Notes: generated from the sequence alone by a model not told the origin. 64,000 bases of DNA from Agapetus fuscipes (GCA_951799405.1 OX637344.1:5332001-5396000), one strand, 5' to 3'. Shown: positions 1-11,471, counted from the stretch's first letter. Numbers and translations are program-made.

Positions 1-861
1 TAGTTACGCTGCGTTGCGTAGTTGCGTTACATAAAAAAAACGTATATTTTTCAGATGTCGATCATATCTATCAATGGTTTGCGCAATATTTAACAAGGCA
101 ACTACATTTCAAATGCTTTGAGTGTTTTTCACAAAGCATTGATCCACAGCTAATGTATGGATCATCGTTTTCATGGAAAATTCCCGTTAGGTAAAGGTCG
201 AGCCATGGATTTGCATTCGGTAAATAATACTCTGTTTGAGATGGTTCATAGTGTCCAATTAATTTACAATTTTTTGATACCACGTTAATACTTTTAATAC
301 AGTTATTTCTCAGTACATAAATAGGGGATGAATGATTCATATACTAGGCGCATCCAGAAAGACGGGTGGGCGGACGAGTAATTTTCCTCCCTTAAGAAAA
401 ACCAGCTGGGACTCACAAAAGGCGCAACTAGCCGGCCCACAAAAACAACAAGTTTCTTATGAAAAACGACAAAGAAAAAAACTTGGCTTTCAACCCTCCC
501 CCCCCCTACCCAACCAAGTCCACCCACCGCACAAAATCTGGCTCTTTATTAGAAACCACCCCTTACCCTCGTTTTCCTTTCAACCCCTCCCCCCGGCTTT
601 GCAAAAACGGTAAAAAAATTACTCAGTACAAGACGGAGGTGAAGCAATAAATAACATTTCCGACTTTCTTGTTTTTTGTTGCCAACAGCTTTGATATAAT
701 TTTGTTGATTTTTTTTTTAAGTCGGCCGTAAAATTGATTTAATTTTAAAAATTATGTGCAGTGGTTTGATTTAAGTTATCGGCGTGATAGTGAAGTGGTT
801 AAAGAAGATGTGGTTTAGCATATATTTTAAGATAAAATAGAGAGTCGTGACAAAATGAGAC
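1..861. other. Unassigned stretch with C-rich tracts
   Basis: No recognisable gene. Two C-rich, pyrimidine-biased patches lie at about 483-530 and 555-598. The small open frames across them are low in complexity (Pro, Lys and Ser rich) and look like chance products of the C-tracts. Confidence 0.5.
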
Positions 862-1080
862 TAAAATCTATAACTAAGATGCAAAGATATTTTACCATTT
901 AAAATTCATATTAAAAATGCATGCCAACAAACAGACACGTGTAATTTCGCGCTTATTAAAGCTGCATGTGCATCTACAAATTAAAATCCGAATCTCACAT
1001 GAAAATAACCCCTGTAACTTTTGCCGACCTTCCCTGAAACAGGGGTGACATTGGTAAAGTGAATGGTTTTTAATCAAATG
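862..1080 (-). repeat. Family A short interspersed repeat
   Basis: First of more than 20 copies of a ~260-bp family. In sense orientation the order is: head TTCCTTGACTTATAGGTTGG; a conserved block AATGTCACCCCTGTTTCAGG that forms a CCCTG/CAGGG hairpin; a GGGCTTATGTTCATTTGAG block; a GTAAGCGCGAA block; then a tail CTTTGCAACTTAGATT followed by TTAGA or TATAGATT repeats. The microsatellite-like tail and small size suggest a SINE-like element moved by a LINE, but I see no clear tRNA or 5S head. This copy lacks the head. Confidence 0.8.
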
Positions 1081-1807
1081 TATAAAAACTGAATAAACTC
1101 ACATCGATAAATGCGAAACAAATCTTTGCATTCCTTCTGGCACCACTTCACATGTGTTTTAACGCCACGCGTGAAAAAATTGAGTAAAACGTCTCACGAA
1201 TGTTTGCCGCGTTGAGGTCTCCTCCCCGGTTGATGCTTCCATCAAACCAACAACTATGCAGAGCGCTCCCGCAGGAAACAAATCACATAAGTGACAGATG
1301 ATTCGCCCGTGTGTGTAGACGGCAACAATAGCGACAAGAGGTCGGGGGGATGCAAGATTTTTGCTACGTTTGAATCAAAAAACGAAGTGTGAATTTTACT
1401 AGATAGAACGCTGTATTTCGTTCCCATAGTGCTTATTATTTTTATGAAGATCAGAGGTAATTTCACGTGATCAATGTTGGAATATGTACTTGACCAATGT
1501 GTCTAATGAAAACTGGAAATTTTGTAAAAAAAATTAAAACAACTCTCACAGTATCGTGTTTTACGTTTTTTTCTTAGCTCAGATTTTGTAGAATGTGATT
1601 CTTAAGACAATGTGATTGAAAGGTCATCTTTGAATCGAATGGTAGATAAGCCAAGCAAGCACTGCAAGGACGATTTGTTTACCTTTGTAAATATTGGAAA
1701 ATGGAAAAGAGACTTAAATGATGACAGACAAATGCATGTCGACGCTATGGTCAAACTGATAAGTTTTTGGCGAACTAGCGTTTTTGAAACTAGCGCAAGT
1801 TCGATTA
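1081..1807. other. Unassigned AT-rich stretch
   Basis: No supported gene. About 1535-1585 resembles the complement of 50775-50830 (shared core TTTTTCTTAGCTCAGAT), so a small unnamed repeat is present. Confidence 0.4.
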
Positions 1808-2086
1808 TGTCGTATCCTATGAACGATAATGACCGCTCTAGTGGTAAGCGCTTCGGATTTATAATATTAAGTCGTAGGTTTGAATCCCAGCGGAAAAAAA
1901 TGCATTCAAATTTTTAAATACATCTACGCTGGGTTGAAAAATTAATATACCTTTACCGAAGGTACATCCAACCGCACAGAAGAGTCTTCCTTGAGAATTG
2001 GTGCTTTCTTTAGCGATGAACAAGCTCACAAAGGGCTCTTGAAGTGTGATACACACGAATAAGCGCTGACCAAATAAATCATCATA
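1808..2086 (+). repeat. T1 tRNA-derived SINE (degraded)
   Basis: A tRNA-like head with a B-box-like GGTTTGAATCCCAGCGG is followed by the T1 body (GGGTTGAAAAATT, CTTTACC, TGAGAATTGG, CAAGCTC) and the short 3' end CAAATAAATCATC. The A-box part is worn. The open frame running into it is chance. Confidence 0.75.
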
Positions 2087-2584
2087 ATACTTATACTTAA
2101 ATATTTATATCTTTGGGTTCGTCTCCAAAACCATTTTTAACAATCAATTTTTATTGTATGGTTTGAAAATTCACATATATTTTTAACGTAGATTTCAAAT
2201 CATTGATTTAAACAATTAATTTAATAACATGGATATTTTTTCAAATAAACACGTAAACACATAAACTGCAGCGTGACATTACAACCCCTAAAGTGTCAAA
2301 TAACAGTGACGTTTCTAGCAGTTTGCAATTCAATCTGAAAGTTGCAGACACTTGTGGAGAGTTGGGACCTCGCGGCTTTTGATTCCTCCGACTGCATGTT
2401 CCGCTGTCTCATGCACGTCTGGCGTGTTTCAGAGGTCTGTGCAAGTGCTACACAGACCTTTATATGCTCTACAGAGTATAGACCTCGTATAATTGTTTCA
2501 CACACTCATACGGCCTAGTACCTATTCGAGCCTCTACAGTGACGATTGCCGATAAACGAAACAAAGCTTCACACATATGTAATG
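2087..2584. other. Unassigned stretch with minisatellite-like motifs
   Basis: Mostly AT-rich with no supported gene. About 2420-2510 contains phrases such as CACAGACCTTTATATG and TATAGACCTCGTAT, which resemble the degenerate ~20-bp units at 3110-3815. Confidence 0.35.
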
Positions 2585-2893
2585 CAAATCCTTGCCACGC
2601 TATCCGCAAAGGGTTTCAAATGGAGCGAGTAGAACCTATTTATTATTACGGATAAGGAACCGGCTGTTCGCCAACCACTTCAGTTGAAGTGGAGGTTTCC
2701 CAGCTCCCAAAGGGACTGGTTCTTACTTCTTGATAAGGCTGAGTACTTTATTTTCTTCGTTATATTTTCTTCTTGGTTTTTTAAATAAATACTAAACCGG
2801 GAAATAAAACATTTCTGACACGCTCGGTGGGATTTCAACTCGAGCTCTCCGCATAAAATGCAAGCACGCAACCAACTGAGCTATCGACCAGAC
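2585..2893 (-). repeat. T2 tRNA-derived SINE
   Basis: On the minus strand the tRNA-like head (A box AGCTCAGTTGG, B-box region degraded) starts at 2893. The body contains a CCACTTCA/TGAAGTGG palindrome with a 2-nt loop, and the 3' end is near GCGTGGCAAGG. It is complete but diverged compared with 33876-34188. Confidence 0.8.
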
Positions 2894-3109
2894 TTCTTAT
2901 CGTCATAGCAATTTCTATTTTTTTATAGTCGTGCCGAAAATATGATCTTGTACTTCTGCCAAATCACTACCTCAGGTTCTTCAAACAAGATTTACTAGTT
3001 GAGCATGGAATACGTCGTCCTTGATAAACAAAGCTTCGAAGAAGGTGCAAACTGATTTGTAACGAAACATGAGCTAAACACAAAAATCGACAATGGTCAA
3101 GACAACATC

Positions 3110-3815
3110 CAGTACTTCTAAAAGTGTTTCGTAGACACTTTAAGTGTCCCACAGGTCTTTTAAAGTGTTTTATAGAATCCTTTGAAAGTCCAAATGACTA
3201 CTACAACTGTTTTATAGGTTTCGAAAAGTATCGTAAAGACTTCTAAGAGTGTTTCATGGACCTTTGTGAATGTAACACAAGCCACGAAAAGTAATCCACA
3301 AACTTTCGAATGCGCCAAAAATCTTTTACTGATCAGAAATCCACAATGTACGAGTATTTCATAGACATCTGAAAATTTCATAGAGCTCTTTAAGTGGCCT
3401 CAAAACTTGTATGTGTCTTACAAATAAGTGAGAGTACTTTACAGACCTCCGAGTAATTTGAAGACCTCTAAAAATGCTTAACAGACGTTTCGGAGGGCCC
3501 TAGAGTAAGAAAAAATCTAAAACGCTGTCAAAGTGATGCATTCACTTATTATATAAATTAAATTAAGTGTCACAATATTTTATTGTTCTTTATTGCTTTT
3601 TAATGAAATTCGTTACTTTTGAAGTGTGACAGACCCATGCATTCCACAGATGTTTGAGTGATTGACATTTCTTTGAGATTATTTAACAAACCTATGAAGT
3701 AATCCACAGATTTCCTACTGTCCCATAGGCCATCAAGTGCTTTGGAGACCACCGAGCGCTCCACATGTCTCTGAGAGTGTTCTAGAGATTTCCAGAAGCG
3801 TCGCACGTGATGTTT
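3110..3815 (+). repeat. Degenerate ~20-bp tandem repeat (minisatellite)
   Basis: A run of about 19-22-bp units resembling AAGTGTTTCATAGACCTCT can be read from 3110 to 3500 and again from about 3625 to 3815 (for example TCTAAGAGTGTTTCATGGAC and GAGAGTGTTCTAGAGATTTC). Units differ strongly, so the array is old. The gap between is AT-rich. No reading frame is conserved across units. Confidence 0.55.
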
Positions 3816-5103
3816 TGTTCCCTACAACTTGCCAGCGCCAGCCAAATGCTTTAAACTTTTAAAGTAGTTCATTAAGCTCGCGCTAGTCGGGACGCCAGTC
3901 TAGTAGGACAGTAACTCACCGTGTACTACGTGTGAGTGCTCTCTGTACCCCAAGTATAAAGCATTACATTCAAACACACTTTCAAAGTTACCTGAAAATA
4001 TAAGAAAATAAAAACGATCACTAGAGGTGATGTAGCATTTTTTGTTTAACTCTGAGGTTGAGTTTGAGGTGGAAAGTTTTTAACTTAGGGTACTGTCGTT
4101 CTCTTTCCAGGAACAAGTCGGAGCTCTATTGTCATTCCACGCTTCAATAACTTGGTAAGTGGAATCGTCGAAAAAATTCCTTTCTTTTATAACTAGTTTT
4201 AAACTTCTCACTTAGGCGAGTCGGCGAAGAATCAACTGAGAGACGAACAGTTTGAAAGCAATGGCGATTTTTTTGTATTTTTTTGACTCGATGCCAAGAG
4301 TTTCCATATTGGATATGATTAATTGCGCGGTTACAGTTTTATTCAACAGTCTTACGCTGAAATTGTTTGAGAAATAATAATTCATCTGAACACATTTACC
4401 TACTTACATGCCATCATTATACTTAGTCTTTCTTTTTCTGTCTCAGTCTTACAAAAACCTTTCCTTGGCAACAGAATTTTCTGTGCTTTTTCTGTTCACT
4501 ACGCCATTTGGGGAAATGAAATCATTTTTTTTACCGCAGGTAAGGTAGGCTGTCTTAAACAACAGCAGGTTTGATTTTTCGTTATTGTGTTTTGTTCGAT
4601 CAACACCAAAGTTCACAAGATTCATTGATAGAGTTTTATACACGTTTTCTGAATACTTCGTCAAAATATGATAAGCGGCTTAGCCAGGTGTGGATAGCAT
4701 ATTTTTCATAAATTTCCAAAACCTACAAATTTTCTACAATCCCTTAATTTGTTGTCGCTGAAAAGATTTATTTTTTACAGGTACCTAACGCGTCCAGCAT
4801 TGTAAATGAAAACTAGATCTCCGTGCTGTTTTGGAGGCAAGTTCTCATTCATGCAAATGCCAAGTAAACCTTGGCGGGACAATGAATTTGGGTGAGAAAT
4901 AAACACAGGAATTTTGAATCACTTTTGACAACCTGCATACGATCGAACTTAAGACATCTGGCGATGACAGCTAGTAATCTAACATCTTTTAAGCTTTCTA
5001 CTGGACGCAACAGATAATAACAAGAAGATAACAACCTTTAAGCTTTATGCCAATGACTTTTATTTGCATATGTAATTATATATTTTTGTTTATATTTAGT
5101 ATT
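3816..5103. other. Unassigned stretch
   Basis: No gene recognised. About 3930-3990 holds a half-copy of palindromic family M (ACCCCAAGTATAAAGC). The rest is AT-rich without clear repeats. Confidence 0.45.
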
Positions 5104-5372
5104 CCTTGACTGATAGGTTGGTATGCAGCTGACCACCCATGTTGTAAAAAATGGTTCACTTTGCCAACGTCACCACTGCTTCAGGGAAGGTCGGCATTAG
5201 TTGCAGGGCTTATGTTCATTTGACAGTTGGGTTTTTTATATTGTAGGTCCACATGCGGCATGTGTAAGCGCGAAATTATGCATGTCTGCTTGTGGGAATG
5301 CATTTAATATGAATCTCAAATGATACATATCTTTGCAGCTTAGATTTAGATTAAGATTAGATTAGATTAGTA
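5104..5372 (+). repeat. Family A short interspersed repeat
   Basis: Full-length: head CTTGACTGATAGGTTGG, hairpin block with CTTCAGGGAAGGTCGG, GTAAGCGCGAAATTATGC block, and a tail of TTAGAT units (TTAGATTTAGATTAAGATT). Confidence 0.85.
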
Positions 5373-6087
5373 TTAAGTTTTATATCTCAACTAATGTTCA
5401 CCATGCCTCTCTTTCCGACTCTGTTTTTTTTTTCCCGTAGCAAAAAAGCTTAACGTAAATACAATTTAAAATAAACAATACACTTTGTACATACATTTGT
5501 ACGAAACAAAAAACTTTGTTATGCTAGCATAAAGTGAGGTAAATTTAGAGCTTAGTTTTATAATGGGAAAATTATTTGGACACAATGCATTTGAAAGCAT
5601 ATTCCCAACAAGGCAGCATTTACCGAACGTTATTATATTTCATAAACGTACAATACATTTTATTTATTCGGCTGTAACATAAACCGCGCGTAGAGCCAGG
5701 CGTCCCCCCATAAGCTAGCTTTATTTTGTCACGTATTGTGGAACGACTGTACAATATTATTTCGCATATTTTATTGTGGACGTTTTATTTTACAGCTCGT
5801 GTCTGAATTAAGCCTTGCTTAAAAAATAAGGCCGAGCTTAAGGGGATCTTAAGTCTGGAAGAGTTGGCTTGGATTCTACCCTTATTTCTATTATCAAGCT
5901 TTTGTTCTTTCTTACTTTCATTCTCTACGATTTCTCTTCTTTTCTAGTTTGCTACTTAGACATTCCTTCGTTCTACGAGTTTCAAAAATTAATATTTGTC
6001 TTTTTTATTGCTCTCCTAATTTGCCATTTTCCTGTTTTTCTATAGTTAAAGATCTTATACACTAAAATTTTTATTTATTTTGTGTAG
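5373..6087. other. Unassigned stretch with a pyrimidine-rich tract
   Basis: No gene recognised. About 5875-5990 is a T/C-rich tract (TTCTTTCTTACTTTCATTC). Confidence 0.4.
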
Positions 6088-6335
6088 TCTTTGACTTGTA
6101 GATTGGTATGAGGCTGACAATCGATACCTGAAATATGGTTCACTTTGCCAATGTCCACCCTGTTTCAGGGAAGGTCGGTGAATGTTGCAGGGCTTATGTT
6201 CAATTGCGGTTTGGATTTTAATTTCTTAGTACACAGCCAGCATTTGTAAGCGTGAATTTACACGTGTCTATTTGTGGGCATACATTTGATATGAGTTTTG
6301 AATGTTAATATATCTTTGCAACTTAGATTATATAG
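6088..6335 (+). repeat. Family A short interspersed repeat (TATAGA-tail subtype)
   Basis: Head, hairpin block and tail are recognisable. The tail ACTTAGATTATATAGACC is immediately duplicated (AACTTAGATTATATAGACC, about 6324-6362), a local tandem duplication of the 3' end. Confidence 0.8.
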
Positions 6336-6465
6336 ACCCAACAACTTAGATTATATAGACCTTACAACATCTGTTGAAGCAGGATCAAAGTTATTGTCGA
6401 TAGGACACAGTGCAGGCGGGGATCAAACAGGCAGTAGGCCTAGTGTTAATAACGAAAATTCGAGT

Positions 6466-6727
6466 GCCTTGACTTATAGGTTGGTATGAAGCTGACGACC
6501 CATACTGTAAAAAATGGTTTACTTTGCCAATGTCACCCCTGTTTCAGGGAAGGTCGGTAAGAGTTGTAGGGTTTATGTTCATTTGAGATTGGGTCTTTAT
6601 ATTGTAGGTCCACTTGCGGCATGTGTAAGAGCGAAATTATACATGTCTGCTTGTGGGAATGCGTTTAATATGAATCTTAAATGATATATATCTTTGCAAC
6701 TTAGATGTAGATTAGATTTAGATTTCG
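6466..6727 (+). repeat. Family A short interspersed repeat
   Basis: Full-length copy 130 bp after the previous one in the same orientation. The head is CCTTGACTTATAGGTTGG and the tail is TTAGATGTAGATTAGATTTAGATT. Confidence 0.85.
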
Positions 6728-6769
6728 ATTTTTTACGCTTTATCCCTCCGAGCGTTCCTCTCACATAAT

Positions 6770-6930
6770 TCACAATGCATCATACAAAGTGAGCGTAAAA
6801 GAAGAAAATGCATGAAAAAGGTGATGGATATGAAGGAATTGAAAGAGGTATGTCAGGATAGGAAAAAATGGAGGAAACTCTGCAGAGGCTCTGGCCACCC
6901 CTGGCGGAATGGCGGCAGAGTTACAGTTAC
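6770..6930 (+). pseudogene. LINE 3' fragment (RTE-like ORF C-terminus)
   Basis: The frame from 6812 reads KEVCQDRKKWRKLCRGSGHP and then WRNGGR, the kind of C-terminal tail seen in RTE-type non-LTR retrotransposon polyproteins. It is followed by a short (GTTACA)n tail at 6919-6942. A second copy of the same tail lies inverted at 29886-29966. It is a 5'-truncated dead copy; the reverse transcriptase core is absent. Confidence 0.6.
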
Positions 6931-6942
6931 AGTTACAGTTAT

Positions 6943-7405
6943 CTTCACACCCTCTTACTTTCCTCATCTTGTATTTTCTGACTCACCCGTACTTTATTTT
7001 TTCCAACTTTCTTTTTCTTACTATTATTCTCTCATACTCTCTAATTTCTTTCTTTCCCACTTCCCCACAGCCCAAAAGATAATCCCTTTACATTATTACA
7101 TGGCCCCCGTAGGTGCTGCGTTCCGCTCGATTCTCCTTTGAGCACTTTTCGAGGATTTCAAGATTTTCAATTATTTTTAAAAGGCTTCCCCCCCCCCCCC
7201 CGAACGGAGGTTGTTTTCGTAATCAGCACAATTAATTTAATATCCAAAACGAATTGTGCTCAAAATAAAATTAACCTAAAATAAAAAAAATCTTTAGTGC
7301 ACAAAATTAGCTTTATGTCACGTTTCAAAGACCAACGAAATGAAATACCACTAAATTTAGTTTAAATATACTAAAAATAGTTTGATTTTTTGGTTCCGGG
7401 TTTTG
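6943..7405. other. Pyrimidine tract, poly-C run and unassigned DNA
   Basis: About 6950-7070 is strongly pyrimidine-rich and ends in CCACAG, which resembles a splice acceptor, but no conserved exon follows. A run of about 14 C ends near 7201. The rest is AT-rich. Confidence 0.4.
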
Positions 7406-7616
7406 ACCGTGGTCCATATTTTTGCTTCATTTTCTTGATACTTTTTGAAGACTTTTAACTGACGTTTTGTCTCCTTTGTGGGTGACTTCTTCGGAGCTCT
7501 TCAGAAGTAAGCAGAGCTCCAAAGAAGTCGCCCACAGAGGAGACGAAACGTCAGCTGAAAGTCTTCAAGAAGTATCGAGAAAGAAGAAAAAAAAGAAAAA
7601 ATATGGACCACCATTT
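7406..7616. repeat. Foldback element with ~95-bp arms
   Basis: The left arm (7406-7500, starting CCGTGGTCCATAT) is the imperfect reverse complement of the right arm (7512-7616, ending ATATGGACCACC). The loop is only about 11 bp. The right arm carries GGAGACGAAACGTCAGCT, which resembles the 3' half of a hammerhead-ribozyme core. Transcripts would form a long hairpin. No transposase is present. Confidence 0.8.
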
Positions 7617-8197
7617 TCGATATTAATCTAAGTAACACGTTAATAAGCAACTAGTATATTTTATTATCAAAAAAAATACTTATGTAAGTATGCCCCATAT
7701 TTTGGGGGTTTTGACTTACGTCAACCATTCAAATAAAACCTTCATTTAAACGTCTTTTTTATTTCTGAACCTCGATTATAAAACATTTGATTCGCTTTTG
7801 TATTCTTTATAATATTGATCTTTCAGTTAAACATTAAAAATGTATGACTATTTAAGAGAAATTACTATTATATTTTTTTTGGTTTGTGTATTAACACTGT
7901 GCAAATTCATGTTTTTGATGATGACTGAATAGTCGAAAACGTTAGTAGTATAATTAAAAAAAAAAAAAATTAATTATATTATGTTTGTGAAATTAAAAAC
8001 AGTGTTTAAAAGTTAAAAGTGTTGTTTATTTGAATAACAAACCAAGTAACTATTAAGTTGACACGTGTAAAATCATACGAACTTAACAAAATATGATTTG
8101 GTTGTTAAGCCTCATACCAACTTCTGTGGCAGGTTACAACAAATATAAAATACAGTATGAACTTTACAAAAAACAGATCATAACTAAATAAAAAAAT
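7617..8197. other. Unassigned AT-rich stretch with a hammerhead-like motif
   Basis: Mostly AT-rich. At 7915-7944 TTGATGA, one T, a GACT/AGTC hairpin and GAAAACGTTA resemble a hammerhead core whose C3 has changed to T. The upstream phrase TGTGTATTAACACTGTG recurs at about 47580. Confidence 0.4.
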
Positions 8198-8490
8198 GAG
8201 TTTAATAGCTCAGTTGGTAGAGTGCTTGTATTCCATGCCGAGAGCTTAGGTTCGAAACCCACCGAAGCTGTCAGAAATGATTTTCCGTTTCAGTGTTTAT
8301 TTCAAAACCCAAAAAATACCGGTAAGGATTACGCAGCCTACACAAGAAATTAGTACCAGATCCCTCGGGAGCTAGGAAACCCCCATTTCAACTGAAGTGG
8401 TTGGCGTAAGTCTGGCCTGCTTACCAGTAAAAGTAAATTAGTTCCACTCGCCACATGCGAAACTCTTCAGAAATAACGCGGCAAGAAGTT
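8198..8490 (+). repeat. T2 tRNA-derived SINE
   Basis: The head has A box ATAGCTCAGTTGG and B box GGTTCGAAACC. The body has the ATTTCAACTGAAGTGG palindrome and the 3' end is GCGGCAAGAAGTTG. It is the only plus-strand T2 in the window. Confidence 0.85.
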
Positions 8491-8973
8491 GAACTAAAGG
8501 TGTAGCTTGGTTGCGTTTAAATGAACATTGTTCTGTTAACGGTGTTTACGCGAAGGTCGAGTATTGTTTTTTACTCGGAGTGATCCCTAAAGAATACATT
8601 TTCATTTCATGTGAGAGCTTGATCAAAATTTTTGATTTGTTAAATCACTTTCTGGAAAATTCAAACTTTAAATCTGTCCCCGCTTGCTCTCTCCGGGGAA
8701 ATATACCGAGTACTGAGTAGTTTTTCACTGCACTTTCCTGATCAATGTGTTTTTTTTTTACGTTTTTACTTTCGAGTTCATCAACTCGGAGTGCGGTTCG
8801 CGTCTCCCCTAGTTAGACAATAGGGCGTTTCACGAAAAAATAACGATTTTCAAAATATTTATATTTTGCAATTTGTTTTCACTATGATTTAATTTTTGTG
8901 TTGAATTTTTTGTAAAAACAACTTGAATTTTCAACGCCGTCTTTTGAAAATCAGATATAGAAATTAAGAGAAA
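8491..8973. other. Unassigned stretch
   Basis: No recognisable gene or repeat. The 69-codon open frame at 8511-8720 has no recognisable domain. Confidence 0.35.
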
Positions 8974-9618
8974 ATTCCTTGATTAATAGGTTAGTATGAG
9001 GTTGACATAACGACATTGTCGGGGTTATAGCCGCGGGGGCCAAGAGGGCTGATCTTTCTAGCGTGTTTCGAATGGAACAACGTTGGTTCGATCCCCGCTT
9101 GGGTCACTTGACTTTAACTTTGACCCTGGTTCAACAGATGTTATTGGGTAATTATTATTTAATAATTCATTAATAATAAACAATTATGAATTATTAAATG
9201 ATGATATTAATACATGTTTCTGGCCAGGCAGAATAGTTTGGTGAATTGCATTCCTCTTCACAAATCTATTTAAAAAAAAAAAAATAATAATAATAACATA
9301 CTGTAAAAATTGGTTCACTTCGTCAATGTCACCCCTGTTTCAGGGAAGTTCGGCAAAAGTTGCATGGCTTATTTTCATTTAAAGGTTTTGATTGTTATTT
9401 GTAAGTACGCACGTAGCATTTGTAAGCGCGAACTTACTCGTGCCTGTTTGGTGGCAATTAAATATGTTTTTTTTTATAAATTCCATAGTTTTTTTTTTTG
9501 CTCAAACGTTTTTGCGTAATAGGCATATTCTCGAGCATAATTGTTATGAAATTAATTGAATTGTTAATGTTTATATACCTTTTCAACTTAGATTATAGAT
9601 TATTATTATAGATTCGAG
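8974..9618 (+). repeat. Family A repeat split by a nested SINE-like insertion
   Basis: The family A head (CCTTGATTAATAGGTTAG) runs to about 9011 and the body resumes at 9298 (ATACTGTAAAAATTGGTTC) and continues to a TTAGATTATAGATT tail. The interruption is the T3 element at 9012-9292, flanked by ATAAC on both sides. Confidence 0.8.
9012..9292 (+). mobile_element. T3 tRNA-like SINE with target-site duplication
   Basis: A 281-bp insertion within family A. It is flanked by ATAAC (9007-9011 and 9293-9297), starts with a tRNA-like region with B box GGTTCGATCC (9085-9094), and ends in an A-rich (AAT)n tail. This fits LINE-mediated insertion of a tRNA-derived SINE. I see only this copy in the window. 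Confidence 0.65.
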
Positions 9619-9949
9619 ATAGCCGCATTTGTTTCTATGCGACTCATATACATGCATAGCAGTATACCACAGAAGAAATTTCATTAGGCTCAAGTATCAG
9701 GTTTTTGTGGTATGAGAGTCCAAAAACTTCAGTCATCGTGATCCGTCATATTTTCCTTTGAACTTTCACACCCAAAAGTTCGCTTATTTGACCTCCTTAA
9801 ACTACTAGCATATTTTGAGGAGCTTTTTTGTTTATTTGTATACGAATATACAATTACTTTCATAAAAAAAATAAAGTTATAAAAGTGTAGACTTAGTGCT
9901 GCAGCAATGATTTTCATGTGAAGACTCAAAGGACGATCAGAAAATGTAG
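9619..9949. other. Unassigned AT-rich stretch
   Basis: Nothing recognised. Confidence 0.35.
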
Positions 9950-10940
9950 AATAGGTAGGTATAAAATTAAGTAATGGTCAAACAAAATAACTGATAATCA
10001 AAAAAGCCATAAAAATATAAACATGTGATTCGTTCCAAATTCAAATCCACCAATAGAACACATCAGGAATCTATAATCTATAATCTATAATCTAAGTTGC
10101 AAGGATATATTCATTCAAAGCTCTCAGATGTATGCCCACAAACAAACACGTGTAGTTCGCGCTTACAAATGCTGATTGTGTACTTACAAATAAAATCCAA
10201 ACCTCAAATGAACATAAGCCCTGCAACTCTTGCCGACATTCCCTGAAACAGGGGTGACATTGGCAAAGTGAACCATTTTTTACAGTATGGGTGGTCAGCC
10301 TCATACCAACCTATAAGTCAAGGAATACGAGTAATAAATAACATTTAAGTATAAGCAAACAACAAAACCTTAAAAATAAATCTATACAAAAAAAGTAAAA
10401 AATGTCTTATGCAAAAAATGTAGCAAGCCAATAAACCAACATTAAAAATCAGCATTGCAGATTAGGAATCAAGGTCATTATTGCCAGCATAAAAAATATT
10501 ACAAAGGTAGGTGTGTTAATACCTACCTTTGAACATGATATTATCTTGATTTTACAAAAAAAATATTTAATTTTAATGAACCCATCAAAGACGTTAAGAA
10601 TTGTCATTGCCAGCAAACCAAAAAGATTTATTTTGCATGTACGTAAATACCTACCGGTGAAAATGTTTATCTACAGCCATATAGAAGTTTATTTTCGTTC
10701 CGAATTCAAATCAACAAATAGAAAACATTGGATATCATTGTTTTTATTGCCAGCATAAAAAAACCTTAATAAAATTATGCAGGTAGGTATAAATTTAAAT
10801 ACATGTCAAGAAAATAAATGAAAACCGTACAGATATTTTTTTCATTCGTTCCAAATTCAAATCAACCAATAGAATACGCTAGTAATCAAGGTCATTATTA
10901 GCACTAAAGAAAATATCTGTCACTAAATTTATATGAGTAG
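9950..10940 (+). repeat. Diverged tandem array, ~130-155-bp units
   Basis: Three phrases recur in order: TTCGTTCCAAATTCAAATC (about 10030, 10695, 10847), TCATTATTGCCAGCAT or variants (about 10475, 10605, 10740, 10890) and AGGTAGGTATAAATTTAAAT or variants (about 9955, 10507, 10783). This indicates about four diverged units. A family A copy (10070-10326) has inserted into the array. Confidence 0.6.
10070..10326 (-). repeat. Family A short interspersed repeat (TATAGA-tail subtype)
   Basis: Full-length on the minus strand. The tail is AATCTATAATCTATAATC at the left, the head CAACCTATAAGTCAAGGAAT at the right. It interrupts the tandem array around it. Confidence 0.85.
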
Positions 10941-11471
10941 GTTAATATTTAGACCGATCTACGTATAAATATCATCATCATCATCATTGGCATGATAACA
11001 CAAAGTACATAATGACCTCCTTAATTCACCGTTAAAGCACCGTAAAAGAGATTTCTAAAAAGGGCACTTCTTGCACCTACAGCACGTAAGAAGGTGCCGC
11101 AAAATGTAAGGGAAATAAAAAAGAATGAGCTTTCGTAATTATATAATTAATCATAATATTTTCTTAGTAATAATCTACTCTCGTAAATGAACTGAAGTAG
11201 CATACAGAAGTCGTTAAGAACCAAAGCGGCAATCTAGGTTTTGTTTCTAAAATGAAATAAATACACAATATGATAGGAAATCATTTTCTCATCATTTCAA
11301 CACATTGACCATCTTTTAAAAAAGAATCCTAGCTTGCCGTCTTTGGTTCTAAACTAACCCACATAATGTTTCTTATTACCTAAAAGTTTCCAAGTAAGGA
11401 GAGTTTCTTCGTTGCAACAAATATTAACGACTCTGTTTTCCTACGTGTAATAAAATACTAAGTATACACGA

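Noticed and set aside
6950..7080. Polypyrimidine tract ending in CCACAG as a splice acceptor
   Set aside because: The sequence after it shows no open, conserved-looking exon, and it follows a LINE fragment.
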